Shown here piece by piece: positions 1 to 28,225 of a stretch of DNA of 64,000 bases. The DNA lies in assembly GCA_964016885.1 (NCBI GenBank), contig OZ024759.1, positions 9,451,331 to 9,515,330 of the forward strand. Direction: 5' to 3'. The notes under the pieces are model-generated. The model ran no database searches, was not told the origin of the DNA, and was given only the letters and a program-made list of their open reading frames with translations. This DNA is from Eledone cirrhosa. Taxonomy: Eukaryota > Mollusca > Cephalopoda > Octopoda > Eledonidae. The position numbers and the translations under genes are program-made. Position 1 is the first letter of the stretch. Every line of letters starts with the position of its first letter.

Positions 1-836
1 CAGGTAACGGAAAGTGTCTGCTATTTCTATAGAACCATCTGGGCAGTTGAAGGAGATATCCAGTGGGTCCTTGCTACTTACTGCACCTGAGCATCGGCCA
101 CATTTACAAATCTACATTCTTAGATAGCTTACCTCTGATCCACTACATCTTTTATGTACCAATAGTTTGCATTTGGGACATAGAATGGAATTTCTGCCTA
201 CTCCTTTCTTACACAATGGCCATTTCCCAGAGGGTACCTGTGCCCTATTCTCCTTTCTACATACTAGAACCTTAGTCTTAGACAAGTTGACTCTAAGGCC
301 TTTTGATTCAAGGCCATGCTTCCATGTTTGGAACTTCCTTTCTGTTATAGCCTGTAGGACAATAATTGTTTCTACTTTAGGCACAAGGCCAGCAATTACC
401 CAGTACATTACTGGTACTTTATTTTATCGACCCCGTAAGGATGAAAGGTGAAGTCAACCTCGGCGGGATTTGAACTCAGATCGTAAAGGGACGTAACTAT
501 GCTGAAAAGCATGGCGTAGGACAATAATAAACAGGAGGATGCTCAGAACGGAGCCCTGGTAAACCCCTACCATTACACTATATTCTTTGTTAATTCTAAC
601 CTTGCTGACTGTTCCTCTATACATGGCTTGTATAGCTCTCACAAGACATTCTTCCACTCCTAGTTTTCTAAATGCCCACCAGATTAAGATGTGGGGGACT
701 CTGTCAAAGGCCTTCTCCAGGTCAACAAAAGCTAAGTAAAGGGGTTTACTGTTAGCCAGGTACTTCTCCTGCAAATGCAGTACAAGGAAAAGAGCATCCG
801 TGGTACTTTTACCTGGCACAAACCCAAATCACATTT
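1..836 (-). mobile_element. LINE (non-LTR retrotransposon) reverse-transcriptase remnant, split by a SINE
   Basis: Minus-strand translation of about 836-529 gives a reverse-transcriptase palm segment: a GKSTTDALF start, then AFVDLEKAFDRVP (the first catalytic Asp motif) and a VYQGSVLS motif. From about 353 down to 1 it continues with KFQTWKHGLESKGLRVNLSKTKV and a zinc-finger-like cysteine cluster (CPKCKLLVHKRCSG), then a segment beginning DISFNCPDGSIEIADTFRYL in a shifted frame. The catalytic YADD motif expected between the two halves is absent, so an internal deletion preceded or accompanied the SINE insertion at 367-515. The copy is dead, 5'-truncated near 836 and runs off the left edge. 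The layout resembles RTE/Jockey-type mollusc LINEs; I could not settle the clade. Confidence 0.85.
367..515 (-). mobile_element. tRNA-derived SINE, family A, with 13-bp target-site duplication
   Basis: Read on the minus strand this has a B-box-like GAGTTCAAATCCC, then a body with CCTTACGGGGTCGATAAAA and a 3' end with CTGGCCTTGTGCC. It is flanked by perfect direct repeats GTAGGACAATAAT at 354-366 and 516-528, so it inserted by target-primed integration into the LINE remnant. Several relatives lie in the window. Confidence 0.88.
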
Positions 837-855
837 CATCTATAAATTCTAGATA

Positions 856-994
856 CCACAAACCCCCTTAATATATATCTTTTACATACAAGCCACACCA
901 CAGAAAACATAACACCCTCTGCCCCCTGTATTTTCATCCTCCCCTTCTTTCTGAGCGCATGTTTGTAAAAGATATATATTAAGGGGGTTTATGG
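856..994. repeat. 38-bp inverted repeat (palindrome) with 63-nt loop
   Basis: Arms 856-893 and 957-994 are reverse complements with three mismatches, sharing TAAAAGATATATATTAAGG. The loop is C-rich. A short direct repeat, GAGCGCATGTTTGTA, occurs at the inner edge of the right arm (about 954) and again near 1010. I see no coding potential. A foldback or Penelope-terminus origin is possible. Confidence 0.75.
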
Positions 995-1065
995 AGATGC
1001 CGTAGCCTGAGCGCATGTTTGTACATCATGAACCACGGCATGCCCAGCCCTCCACATAGCAGGTA

Positions 1066-1240
1066 ATAATTGTTTCTACTTTTGGCACAAGGCCAGCAAT
1101 TATCCCAGTGCATTACTGGTACTTTATTTTATCGACCCCGTAAGGATGAAAGGCAAAGTTAACCTCGGCAGGATTTGAACTCAGAATGGCAAGGGCCGTA
1201 ACCCTATGCTGCAAAGCAAGGCGTCCGACCCTCTACCAAT
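1066..1240 (-). mobile_element. SINE family A copy that continues into the 45-bp array
   Basis: The minus-strand copy carries the same tail (CTGGCCTTGTGCC), body and B-box-like segment as the SINE at 367-515. Its 5' head (tRNA-like A-box region, minus strand) lies at about 1206-1260, exactly where the 45-bp tandem array begins, so the array unit is the head of this SINE. Confidence 0.82.
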
Positions 1241-1940
1241 ACTGCCAATCCACCACCCTAACATGGTGTCCAACCCTCTACCGATACTGCCAATCCACCA
1301 CCCTAACATGGTGTCCGACCCTCTACTGATACTGCCAATCCACCGCCCTAACATGGTGTCCGACCCTCTACCGATACTGCCAATCCACCACCCTAACATG
1401 GTGTCCGACCCTCTACTGATACTGCTAATCCACCACCCTAACATGGTGTCCGACCCTCTACCGATACTGCCAATCCACCACCCTAACATGGTGTCCGACC
1501 CTCTACCGATACTGCCAATCCACCACCCTAACATGGTGTCCAACCCTCTACCGATACTGCCAATCCACCACCCTAACATGGTGTCCGACCTTCTACCAAT
1601 ACTGCCAATCCACCACCCTAACATGATGTCCAACCCTCTACCGATACTGCCAATCCACCACCCTAACATGGTGTCCGACCTTCTACCAATACTGCCAATC
1701 CACTGCCCTAACATGGTGTCCGACCCTCTACCGATACTGCCAATCCACCACCCTAACATGGTGTCCGACCTTCTACCAATACTGCCAATCCACCACCCTA
1801 ACATGATGTCCAACCCTCTACCGATACTGCCAATCCACCACCCTAACATGGTGTCCGACCTTCTACCAATACTGCCAATCCACCACCCTAGCATGGTGTC
1901 CGACCCTCTACTGATACTGTCAATCCACCACCCTACATAG
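1206..1940. repeat. 45-bp minisatellite made of a SINE 5' head
   Basis: About 16 units of 45 bp, with few substitutions. On the minus strand each unit contains GGTGGATTGGCAGTATCGG followed by TAGAG and GTCGGACACCATG. This matches the tRNA-like head of the full-length SINE at 28618-28845. The unit length is a multiple of three, so both strands stay open in one frame (244 and 324 codons). I regard these as non-coding by-products. Confidence 0.93.
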
Positions 1941-2164
1941 CAGGTAATAATGATAATAATTGTGGTAATGAGATGGTGGTGGTGTATGTGAATGGCTGGG
2001 GTGTGAAGTGGGTGTTCAGGTGGGTGAAAGTGGTAATAAAGGGTGATATGTTTAATGAGGGACATGATAAACATTATAATATTAACAAGAATGACAATGG
2101 TAAGGAATGTAACAGTGGTAATAAGGACGATGATAAAGTTGATGAAACATGACAATAATTGTGG
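1941..2164. other. Spacer between arrays
   Basis: Simple GT/AT-rich sequence with repeated GGTGG and TGATAATAA-like runs. I see no gene. Confidence 0.6.
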
Positions 2165-5085
2165 TAATTAAGCAGAGGCCTGTCTCAGATATAGGTGTGT
2201 GTGTTCATGACTTTGGTAGACAGAAACTTAGCAGAGGCCTGTCACAGATATAGGTGTGTGTGTTCATGACTTTGGTAGACAGAAACTTAGCAGAGGCCTG
2301 TCACAGATATAGGTGTGTGTGTTCATGACTTTGGTAGACAGAAACTTAGCAGAGGCCTGTCACAGATATAGGTGTGTGTGTTCATGACTTTGGTAGACAG
2401 AAACTTAGCAGAGGCCTGTCACAGATTTATGTGTGGGTTCATGACTTTGGTAGACAGAAACTTAGCAGAGGCCTGTCTCAGATATAGGTGTGTGTGTTCA
2501 TGACTTTGGTAGACAGAAACTTAGCAGAGGCCTGTCACAGATATAGGTGTGTGTGTTCATGACTTTGGTAGACAGAAACTTAGCAGAGGCCTGTCACAGA
2601 TATAGGTGTGTGTGTTCATGACTTTGGTAGACAGAAACTTAGCAGAGGCCTGTCACAGATATAGGTGTGTGTGTTCATGACTTTGGTAGACAGAAACTTA
2701 GCAGAGGCCTGTCTCAGATATAGGTGTGTGTGTTCATGACTTTGGTAGACAGAAACTTAGCAGAGGCCTGTCTCAGATATAGGTATGTGTGTTCATGACT
2801 TTGGTAGACAGAAACTTAGCAGAGGCCTGTCTCAGATATAGGTGTGTGTGTTCATGACTTTGGTAGACAGAAACTTAGCAGAGGCCTGTCACAGATATAG
2901 GTGTGTGTGTTCATGACTTTGGTAGACAGAAACTTAGCAGAGGCCTGTCTCAGATATAGGTGTGTGTGTTCATGACTTTGGTAGACAGAAACTTAGCAGA
3001 GGCCTGTCACAGATTTATGTGTGGGTTCATGACTTTGGTAGACAGAAACTTAGCAGAGGCCTGTCTCAGATATAGGTGTGTGTGTTCATGACTTTGGTAG
3101 ACAGAAACTTAGCAGAGGCCTGTCACAGATATAGGTGTGTGTGTTCATGACTTTGGTAGACAGAAACTTAGCAGAGGCCTGTCACAGATTTATGTGTGGG
3201 TTCATGACTTTGGTAGACAGAAACTTAGCAGAGGCCTGTCACAGATTTATGTGTGGGTTCATGACTTTGGTAGACAGAAACTTAGCAGAGGCCTGTCTCA
3301 GATATAGGTGTGTGTGTTCATGACTTTGGTAGACAGAAACTTAGCAGAGGCCTGTCACAGATTTATGTGTGGGTTCATGACTTTGGTAGACAGAAACTTA
3401 GCAGAGGCCTGTCACAGATATATATGTGTGTGTTCATGACTTTGGTAGACAGAAACTTAGCAGAGGCCTGTCTCAGATATAGGTGTGTGTGTTCATGACT
3501 TTGGTAGACAGAAACTTAGCAGAGGCCTGTCTCAGATATAGGTGTGTGTGTGTTCATGACTTTGGTAGACAGAAACTTAGCAGAGGCCTGTCTCAGATAT
3601 AGGTGTGTGTGTGTTCATGACTTTGGTAGACAGAAACTTAGCAGAGGCCTGTCTCAGATATAGGTGTGTGTGTGTTCATGACTTTGGTAGACAGAAACTT
3701 AGCAGAGGCCTGTCTCAGATATAGGTGTGTGTGTGTTCATGACTTTGGTAGACAGAAACTTAGCAGAGGCCTGTCTCAGATATAGGTGTGTGTGTTCATG
3801 ACTTTGGTAGACAGAAACTAAGCAGAGGCCTGTCACAGATATAGGTGTGTGTGTTCATGACTTTGGTAGACAGAAACTTAGCAGAGGCCTGTCACAGATA
3901 TAGGTGTGTGTGTTCATGACTTTGGTAGACAGAAACTTAGCAGAGGCCTGTCACAGATTTATGTGTGTGTTCATGACTTTGGTAGACAGAAACTTAGCAG
4001 AGGCCTGTCTCAGATATAGGTGTGTGTGTTCATGACTTTGGTAGACAGAAACTTAGCAGAGGCCTGTCACAGATATAGGTGTGTGTGTTCATGACTTTGG
4101 TAGACAGAAACTTAGCAGAGGCCTGTCACAGATTTATGTGTGTGTTCATGACTTTGGTAGACAGAAACTTAGCAGAGGCCTGTCTCAGATATAGGTGTGT
4201 GTGTTCATGACTTTGGTAGACAGAAACTTAGCAGAGGCCTGTCACAGATTTATGTGTGGGTTCATGACTTTGGTAGACAGAAACTTAGCAGAGGCCTGTC
4301 TCAGATATAGGTGTGTGTGTTCATGACTTTGGTAGACAGAAACTTAGCAGGGGCCTGTCTCAGATATAGGTGTGTGTGTTCATGACTTTGGTAGACAGAA
4401 ACTTAGCAGAGGCCTGTCTCAGATATAGGTGTGTGTGTTCATGACTTTGGTAGACAGAAACTTAGCAGAGGCCTGTCTCAGATATAGGTGTGTGTGTTCA
4501 TGACTTTGGTAGACAGAAACTTAGCAGAGGCCTGTCTCAGATATAGGTGTGTGTGTTCATGACTTTGGTAGACAGAAACTTAGCAGAGGCCTGTCTCAGA
4601 TATAGGTGTGTGTGTTCATGACTTTGGTAGACAGAAACTTAGCAGAGGCCTGTCTCAGATATAGGTGTGTGTGTTCATGACTTTGGTAGACAGAAACTTA
4701 GCAGAGGCCTGTCTCAGATATAGGTGTGTGTGTTCATGACTTTGGTAGACAGAAACTTAGCAGAGGCCTGTCACAGATATAGGTGTGTGTGTTCATGACT
4801 TTGGTAGACAGAAACTTAGCAGAGGCCTGTCTCAGATATAGGTGTGTGTGTTCATGACTTTGGTAGACAGAAACTTAGCAGAGGCCTGTCTCAGATATAG
4901 GTGTGTGTGTTCATGACTTTGGTAGACAGAAACTTAGCAGAGGCCTGTCACAGATTTATGTGTGGGTTCATGACTTTGGTAGACAGAAACTTAGCAGAGG
5001 CCTGTCACAGATATATATGTGTGTGTTCATGACTTTGGTAGACAGAAACTTAGCAGAGGCCTGTCACAGATATATGAGGTGTGTC
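2165..5085. repeat. 59-bp minisatellite, about 49 copies
   Basis: The unit is about 59 bp (58-61 because a GT run varies) and includes TTCATGACTTTGGTAGACAG and AAACTTAGCAGAGGCCTGTC. Variants CACAGATTT, CTCAGATAT and CACAGATAT are interspersed. A diverged single-copy match (TTTGGTAGGCAGAAACTG) lies at 8769-8786, so the unit appears to derive from a dispersed element. No coding call is made. Confidence 0.95.
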
Positions 5086-5189
5086 CATGACTGCATTTAC
5101 ATTTACTGTCTGCCGTGTTTATGTCCCACAACTTATCAGATTGACAAGATGAGATAGATAAAATAAGTACGAGGTCTGATGGACTAAAT

Positions 5190-5650
5190 CCTTTCAAAGG
5201 TACCCCAGCATGGCCACAGTCTAATGACTGGAACCAGTAAAAGAAGGCAGTGCCCCAGCATGGCCACAGTCTAATGACTGGAACCAGTAGAAGGTAGGCA
5301 GTGCCCCAGCATGGCCACAGTCTAATGACTGGAACCAGTAAAAGAAGGCAGTGCCCCAGCATGGCCACAGTCTAATGACTGGAACCAGTAAAAGAAGGCA
5401 GTGCCCCAGCATGGCCACAGTCTAATGACTGAAAGCAGTAAAAGAAGGCAGTGCCCCAGCATGGCCACAGTCTAATGACTGGAACCAGTAGAAGGTAGGC
5501 AGTGCCCCAGCATGGCCACAGTCTAATGACTGGAACCAGTAAAAGAAGGCAGTGCCCCAGCATGGCCACAGTCTAATGACTGGAACCAGTAGAAGGTAGG
5601 CAGTGCCCCAGCATGGCCACAGTCTAATGACTGGAACCAGTAAAAGAATG
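5190..5650. repeat. 50/51-bp minisatellite derived from a LINE 3' end
   Basis: About nine units containing CCCCAGCATGGCCACAGTCT and AATGACTGGAACCAGTA. The first part matches the 3' end of the LINE at 54031-54055 (CCCCAGCATGGCCTCAGTCT), so the array probably arose from a LINE 3' terminus. Confidence 0.88.
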
Positions 5651-6340
5651 GGACAGTTCTACACCAATTGACCTCATTTATTCAATAACGATGATTAACT
5701 CTAATTAGTTTATTTATTTATTTAATTAATCATGTATTTATTTACATTTTTGTTACAAGTTCGTAAATTACCTTTTTCCTTTCCTTCAACCCAATTTCCC
5801 AAAGTTGTTTTGTTCAGATTCTGTGTAATTAGAGAAAATTTGCTCGTTAACTTTATTAATGAGTAAATTTGAGGATGATCAGATCATGTCAATCCACTTC
5901 TGCTTCTCTCCATACTCCACCTCATCTTATAACTTCTCTTTTAACACCCCACAACTCTATTTCAGGGATACTATACTATACTCATATGTGCCATCTCTCT
6001 GTCACACTCTGCTTATTTCCATCTCTCTCTCTCTCTCTCTCTCAGACACACTCTGTCTATCTCCCCTCTCCCTTACTCCCTCTCCTTTACCCCCTCTGTC
6101 TCCCCTCTCCCTCTCTCTATATCAAATCATCTATTTATCTTTCTACATGTGAAACAAGAACAATAACATTAGTTTCCATCATTTGGAGTTGGAACAGAGT
6201 CTTTATATTTTGGACATTAATCCATCATCGAATGATAGAAACAGGATGAATAGAGGATGTTTGAGAGAACACTATCAGGTGGCTAGGAGAGAAGCTAGGC
6301 AACAAGTGTACCTTCCAAGAAGGGAAGCAGAAGATAAAAA
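5651..6340. other. Low-complexity spacer
   Basis: AT-rich sequence, then a pyrimidine tract with CT microsatellite at about 6020-6125. No gene is supported. An open frame running from here into the next array is a product of the array period. Confidence 0.6.
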
Positions 6341-6344
6341 ATGT

Positions 6345-8005
6345 AACCCTTTAGCATTTACATTACTCTATATATACTATTGTATTTTCACAGTAAAGGC
6401 TTTACCTCACATAATATCTCACATAACATTTACATTACTCTATATATACTATTGTATTTTCACAGTAAAGGCTTTACCTCACATAATATCTCACATAACA
6501 TTTACATTACTCTATATATACTATTGTATTGTCAAAGTAAAGGCTTTACCTCACATAATATCTCACATAACATTTACATTACTCTATATATACTATTGTA
6601 TTGTCAAAGTAAAGGCTTTACCTCACATAATATCTCACATAACATTTACATTACTCTATATATACTATTGTATTTTCACAGTAAAGGCTTTACCTCACAT
6701 AATACCTCACATAACATTTACATTACTCTCTATATACTATTGTATTTTCACAGTAAAGGCTTTACCTTACATAATATCTCACATAACATTTACATTACTC
6801 TATATATACTATTGTATTGTCACAGTAAAGGCTTTACCTCACATAATATCTCACATAACATTTACATTACTCTATATATACTATTGTATTGTCAAAGTAA
6901 AGGCTTTACCTCACATAATATCTCACATAACATTTACATTACTCTATATATACTATTGTATTTTCACAGTAAAGGCTTTACCTCACATAATACCTCACAT
7001 AACATTCACATTACTCTATATATACTATTGTATTGTCACAGTAAAGGCTTTACCTCACATAATATCTCACATAACATTTACATTACTCTATATATACTAT
7101 TGTATTTTCACAGTAAAGGCTTTACCTCACATAATATCTCACATAACATTTACATTACTCTATATATACTATTGTATTGTCACAGTAAAGGCTTTACCTC
7201 ACATAATATCTCACATAACATTTACATTACTCTATATATACTATTGTATTTTCACAGTAAAGGCTTTACCTCACATAATACCTCACATAACATTCACATT
7301 ACTCTATATATACTATTGTATTGTCATAGTACAGGCTTTACCTCACATAATATCTTACATAACATTTACATTACTCTATATATACTATTGTATTTTCACA
7401 GTAAAGGCTTTACCTCACATAATACCTCACATAACATTCACATTACTCTATATATACTATTGTATTTTCACAGTAAAGGCTTTACCTCACATAATATCTC
7501 ACACAACATTTACATTACTCTATATATACTATTGTATTTTCACAGTAAAGGCTTTACCTCACATAATACCTCACATAACATTTACATTACTCTATATATA
7601 CTATTGTATTGTCACAGTGAAGGCTTTACCTCACATAATATCTCACATACCATTTACATTACTCTATATATACTATTGTATTTTCACAGTAAAGGCTTTA
7701 CCTCACATAATACCTCACATAACATTCACATTACTCTATATATACTATTGTATTGTCACAGTAAAGGCTTTACCTCACATAATATCTCACATAACATTTA
7801 CATTACTCTATATATACTATTGTATTGTCACAGTAAAGGCTTTACCTCACATAATACCTCACATAACATTTACATTACTCTATATATACTATTGTATTTT
7901 CACAGTAAAGGCTTTACCTCACATAATATCTCGCATAACATTTACACTACTCTATATATACTATTGTATTTTCACAGTAAAGACTTTACCTCACATAATA
8001 TCGAA
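6345..8005. repeat. 72-bp minisatellite, about 23 copies
   Basis: The unit is 72 bp and includes ACATTTACATTACTCTATAT, TACTATTGTATT and AAAGGCTTTACCTCACATAA. Variable positions (GTCACA, TTTCACA, GTCAAA) recur in patterns. Because 72 is a multiple of three, two plus-strand frames stay open (609 and 546 codons), coding a 24-residue hydrophobic repeat. Both frames show the same substitution pattern with no sign of selection for protein, so I call it a repeat. Confidence 0.93.
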
Positions 8006-8480
8006 TCTATGAGATTTTGAAAGTATTTATTTTGAGAACAATACCTTAACATCAGTTTGAGTGGCCAGTTACGGCCGGTTTCAACAGAAAGAGGTAGAGA
8101 ATTCTGGCCGGTTTTGGCCAGTTTGAACACTAAAGGGTTAACATATATATATATACATATACATATATACATGCATAAACATATATACATATATAAACAA
8201 ACATATATACATGCATAAACATATATACATATATAAACAAACATATATACATACTTAGATACACACACACATACATATATATATATACATAAAGAGACAT
8301 ACATATATACATACATAGAGACATACATATATACATACATACATATTCATCCTGACACATACATAGACACACACACTGGAACAACAATAATAACAACAAC
8401 TAAGCAAATCAAGTTTTAATTATGATTTTCAATAAATATTTTCAATTAATATAATTAATTAATACAAATCTACCAATCTC
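8006..8480. repeat. ATAC/ATAT microsatellite and AT-rich spacer
   Basis: About 8140-8350 is a long CATATA/CATACA microsatellite. The rest is AT-rich with no gene seen. Confidence 0.75.
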
Positions 8481-8490
8481 ATTTACAGAC

Positions 8491-8665
8491 ATGTCTGTGT
8501 TGTTAGGCAAGTACTTCACAACACACATGTCTGTGTTGTTAGGCAAGTACCTCACAACACACATGGCTGTGTTGTTAAGCAAGTACCTCACAACACACAT
8601 GGCTGTGTTGTAGACAGGTACCTCACAACGCAGCTATGTCTGTGTTGTTAGGCAGGTATCTCACA
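8491..8665. repeat. 36-bp minisatellite, about five copies
   Basis: Units share ATGTCTGTGTTGTTAGGCAA and GTACCTCACAACACAC. Divergence increases toward the right end. Confidence 0.82.
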
Positions 8666-8802
8666 ACTATAAGGTCTTGGAATCTATCCTGCTCTGTGTA
8701 AACATGGACAAGTATGTCTTCTACTATAGCCTCATGTTGATTAATATCATGTGAGTGGATTTGGTAGGCAGAAACTGTTAGAAAGCCTATTGTATAGGTT
8801 TC

Positions 8803-9113
8803 ATCATCATTTCATTTTACGTCCGCTTTTTCCCTGCTTGCAAGGGTGGGACGGGAACTGATTCTGGCTTGATTTCTACAGCTGGATGCCCTTCCTAACA
8901 CCAACCTCATTTACAGTGAGTGCTGGGTGCTTTATTGCCGTGGCACCTCCACGACCACTTTACAGTGGAATGATAGGGACCCCAGTCCTATCATCTCATT
9001 TCTACAGCTGAGTAAACTGGAGCAATGTGAAATAAAGTGTCTTGCTCATGGACACAATACATCACCCGGTCTGAGTATTGAACTCACAACCTTTCGATTG
9101 CAAGGCCGTTGGT
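8803..9113 (-). mobile_element. tRNA-derived SINE, family B (ATG-tailed), 5'-truncated
   Basis: The minus-strand copy matches the full-length element at 23411-23816: GCCTTGCAATCGAAAGGTTG, then GTGAGTTCAATACTCAGACC (B-box-like), then a body with AAGGGCATCCAGCTGTAG and a tail CAAGCAGGGAAAAAGCGGAC followed by ATGATGATG. The tRNA A-box end is missing. Confidence 0.85.
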
Positions 9114-9318
9114 AATAACTGACAAAGTGGGACTTGTGTGGTTGACCTAGGCAGGATTTGAACTCAGGATGTAAAAAAACCAGACCTTATTTACCTGATA
9201 CTGCTGGTGAAATATTTAATGATTTTACTAAATCCCTCCAAATTCTTCAAAAAACTAATTGAAATCCAGAGTAACGAATGGCTTAATGAAATATCTCATT
9301 TACTTTTGTTTGTTTCAG

Positions 9319-25530
<16,212 letters not shown>

Positions 25531-26150
25531 TTGCAAAGCAACTGACCTGACAACCTAACATTTCAAACCAACATTTCATGAGAAACCAACCAAACTGTCG
25601 CCATTGGAAACGGTTTGTTGTTTTTACTGGGGTTGTACCTTAGAGTTTCTTTGTTTGTTTGTTTTTTTTCTTTTTTTTTTCTCTCTTCAGTAACTTTGGA
25701 ATCAGTGAAGTCCCAAACGTGAGCGATACAGATGTGGAAATAAATTTACCAAAAATTGTTACAAAAATTTGACAAAAAAAAAAAAAATCAAAAAATAAAA
25801 GGAAAAAAGCCAATGGTGCAAAAATTCGACAGAAAAATTTGATAAAATAAATTTGACAAATTTAAAATGAGGTCTCAAAACAAAGAAGATAAAAAATGAC
25901 CCAAATATTTTGTAGGGTGGGGTGCCTCTCCCCCACCACTCTTATTTGCTCCTTTCCCCAGCCCCTAACTTTTATGCTGCTGTTGCTGCTACAGTCAAAT
26001 GTTGTTTTTTTTTCTGTTTTTTTTTTTCCTTTTTTATTCACATCTGAATTTAAATTTCCTTTTCTTCCTCCTTTTTATCAATTAACTTACTTTATGCAGT
26101 GTTCTGGGCCCAGAGGGACCTATATCTCATAAGGACCCCACAATTTATAA
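25531..26150 (+). promoter_or_regulatory. TMEM184B 3' UTR with candidate poly(A) signals
   Basis: AATAAA occurs at 25739-25744, 25794-25799 and 25846-25851, within T- and A-rich sequence. I cannot say which is used. Confidence 0.6.
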
Positions 26151-26154
26151 TATA

Positions 26155-26965
26155 TAGCTATGTACCCCTAGATACCTATATATATATATATCTACCCACC
26201 TACATATCTGTCTATGTCTACATACCCACATACATACACACTTACCTGCCCACCCACATACCCACATATATACCCACATATATACCCACCCACATACATA
26301 CCCACCCACATACTTACCCACCTACCTACCTACCCACCCACATAAACATACCACTTACATACCTACCCACCTACATACATACCTACCCACCCCCATACCT
26401 ACCCACCTACATACATACCTACCCACTTACATACCCACATACCCACCTACCTACATACTTACCCACCTACATACCCACCTACATACCTACCCACCTACAT
26501 ACTCACCCACCTACATAACCACCTACATACCCACCTACCTACATACCCACCTACATACCTACATACCTACCCACCTACCTACATACCTACCCACCTACAT
26601 ACCCACCGACCTACATACCTACCCACACACATACCCACCGACCTACATACCTACCCACACACATACCCACCTACCTACATACCTACCCACCTATATACCC
26701 ACCCACTTACATACCCACCTACCTACCCACATACCTACCCACATACCTACCCACCTACATACCTACCCACCTACATACCCACCCACTTACATACCCACCT
26801 ACCTACCCACATACCTACCCACCTACATACCCACCTGCCTACATACCTACCCACTTACATACCTACCCCCTACATACCCACCTACATACCCACCGACCTA
26901 CATACCTACCCACACACATACCCACCCACCTACATACCCACCCACCAACATACCCACCTATCTAA
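26155..26965. repeat. Degenerate ACCTACCCACATAC simple-sequence array
   Basis: A C-rich mixture of TACC, CACC and TACA units over 800 bp. The plus-strand open frame (Tyr-Ile-Pro-Thr-like repeats) is a composition artefact. Confidence 0.9.
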
Positions 26966-27044
26966 GTAGTTAGCTAGTTACTTGTTGATCTAACTTTCTT
27001 TTAAATTACCTACAAATCTGTGTCTGTCTACCTATCTACCTAAC

Positions 27045-27090
27045 TACCCCTTTTCTTCTCCACCCTTGTGGCTAATAAAGAAATCTATCG

Positions 27091-27139
<49 letters not shown>

Positions 27140-27205
27140 ATCATCATCATCGTTTAACGTCCATCTTCCATGCTAGGATGGGTTAGACGGTTTTGTTCCA
27201 TTTGA

Positions 27206-27262
<57 letters not shown>

Positions 27263-27270
27263 CACACAAG
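27045..27270. repeat. Family D 3' end, ATCT run, SINE B tail and TA run
   Basis: CCCTTGTGGCTAATAAAGAA plus a long ATCT run (27045-27140), then a minus-strand SINE B tail (ATCATCATCATCGTTTAACG, 27138-27202), then a TA microsatellite. A stack of element 3' ends. Confidence 0.78.
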
Positions 27271-27714
27271 TATTTTAAGGCTAATATTCCTTGCTAAAAC
27301 AGGAGATAACCTTGAAGGTCCCATAATTGGCTCCATACTCATCAAATGGGTATCTTTTTAATGTTTTACTGCCAGAGAACCTTCCTGGTACCAACTGTGT
27401 GTGCCTCAGCACACAGACACAATGTACCTATTCTAAACTAAATTCATATAGTAACTAATTAGCTATAGTTATCTAGTTCACAAAGTAGAATACATGATTT
27501 TGCTGTGAGTCAGAAGAGTCTGTAATGTTTCGGGTAGAATTCCTTCATTGTAAAAAGATGAAAGAAAAAGGTTTCCCCACTTGAAACTTTAGTCTTACCT
27601 CCCCTTCCAGCACGACAAAATAATTTACTCCTCACAGACCATCACTAAGTTTCCTTAGTTCCAGTTTCGCTTAGAAATCTAGTTGTATATCTATCTATCT
27701 ATCTATTTGTTTTC
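27271..27714. other. Unique-looking spacer
   Basis: No gene and no recognised element. Confidence 0.5.
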
Positions 27715-27990
27715 TTTATTCGCCTTTTTGTGTAAACTCCCCCTTTGTATTTGTCCCCTTCTTTTGCGCCCTAGTGGCAATAAATAGAAATCTATCTATC
27801 TATCTATCTATCTATCATTTTACACGTTTTTATTGTATGTAAACTTCCCCCTTTGTATTTGTCCCCTTCTTTTGTGCCCCTGTGGCTAATAAAGAAATAT
27901 ATCTAGCTATCTAGCTATCTATAAAGAAAGATATCTATCTATCTGTCTCTCTTATTCTGTGTATCTATCTCTCTCTATCTAGATTGACCG
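27715..27990 (+). mobile_element. Two or more family D 3' ends with ATCT tails
   Basis: AACTCCCCCTTTGTATTTGT, CCCCTTCTTTTGCGCCCTAG and AATAAATAGAAATCTATC (27730-27815), then the same again at about 27830-27905 (CCCCTTCTTTTGTGCCCCTG). Confidence 0.8.
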
Positions 27991-28070
27991 ATAGCTAGGT
28001 AAGTTGGTTAGTTGGCAGATAGTTTGACACATAAGTAGTTAGATGTGTAGATTTAATTCAGGCTCTTTAA

Positions 28071-28225
28071 CACTGAGTTCAAATCACACCGAGGTCAACT
28101 TTGCTTTTCATCCTTCCTGGGGTTGATAAAATAAAGTACCAGTCAAGTACTGGGGTAAATATAATTAACTTTCCCAATCCCCAAACTGCTGGTCTTGTCC
28201 CTAAATTAGAAACCCTTATTGTTGT
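28071..28225 (+). mobile_element. Older SINE family A-like copy
   Basis: GAGTTCAAATCACACCGAGG, GGGGTTGATAAAATAAAGTA, then a variant tail with AATTAACTTTCCCAATCCCC and CTGGTCTTGTCCC. A diverged subfamily that shares the AATTGACTTTCCCC-type tail with the copy at 28618. Confidence 0.78.

Noticed and set aside
1181..2155. Open frames on both strands coding 15-residue repeats
   Set aside because: They arise from a 45-bp tandem unit derived from a SINE head; no start context, splice sites or homologous protein.
2165..5085. A CRISPR-like array of regular repeats
   Set aside because: There are no distinct spacers between repeats, the whole unit is repeated head to tail, and the DNA is clearly eukaryotic. 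The same holds for the other arrays.
6183..8012. A 609-codon plus-strand open frame of 24-residue hydrophobic repeats
   Set aside because: It is the direct translation of a 72-bp minisatellite. A second frame is equally open, and unit variants do not favour silent positions.
9259..9318. TMEM184B starting upstream of 9319 in the same frame
   Set aside because: The upstream codons form the pyrimidine tract TTTGTTTGTTTCAG of a splice acceptor, so they are intron sequence.
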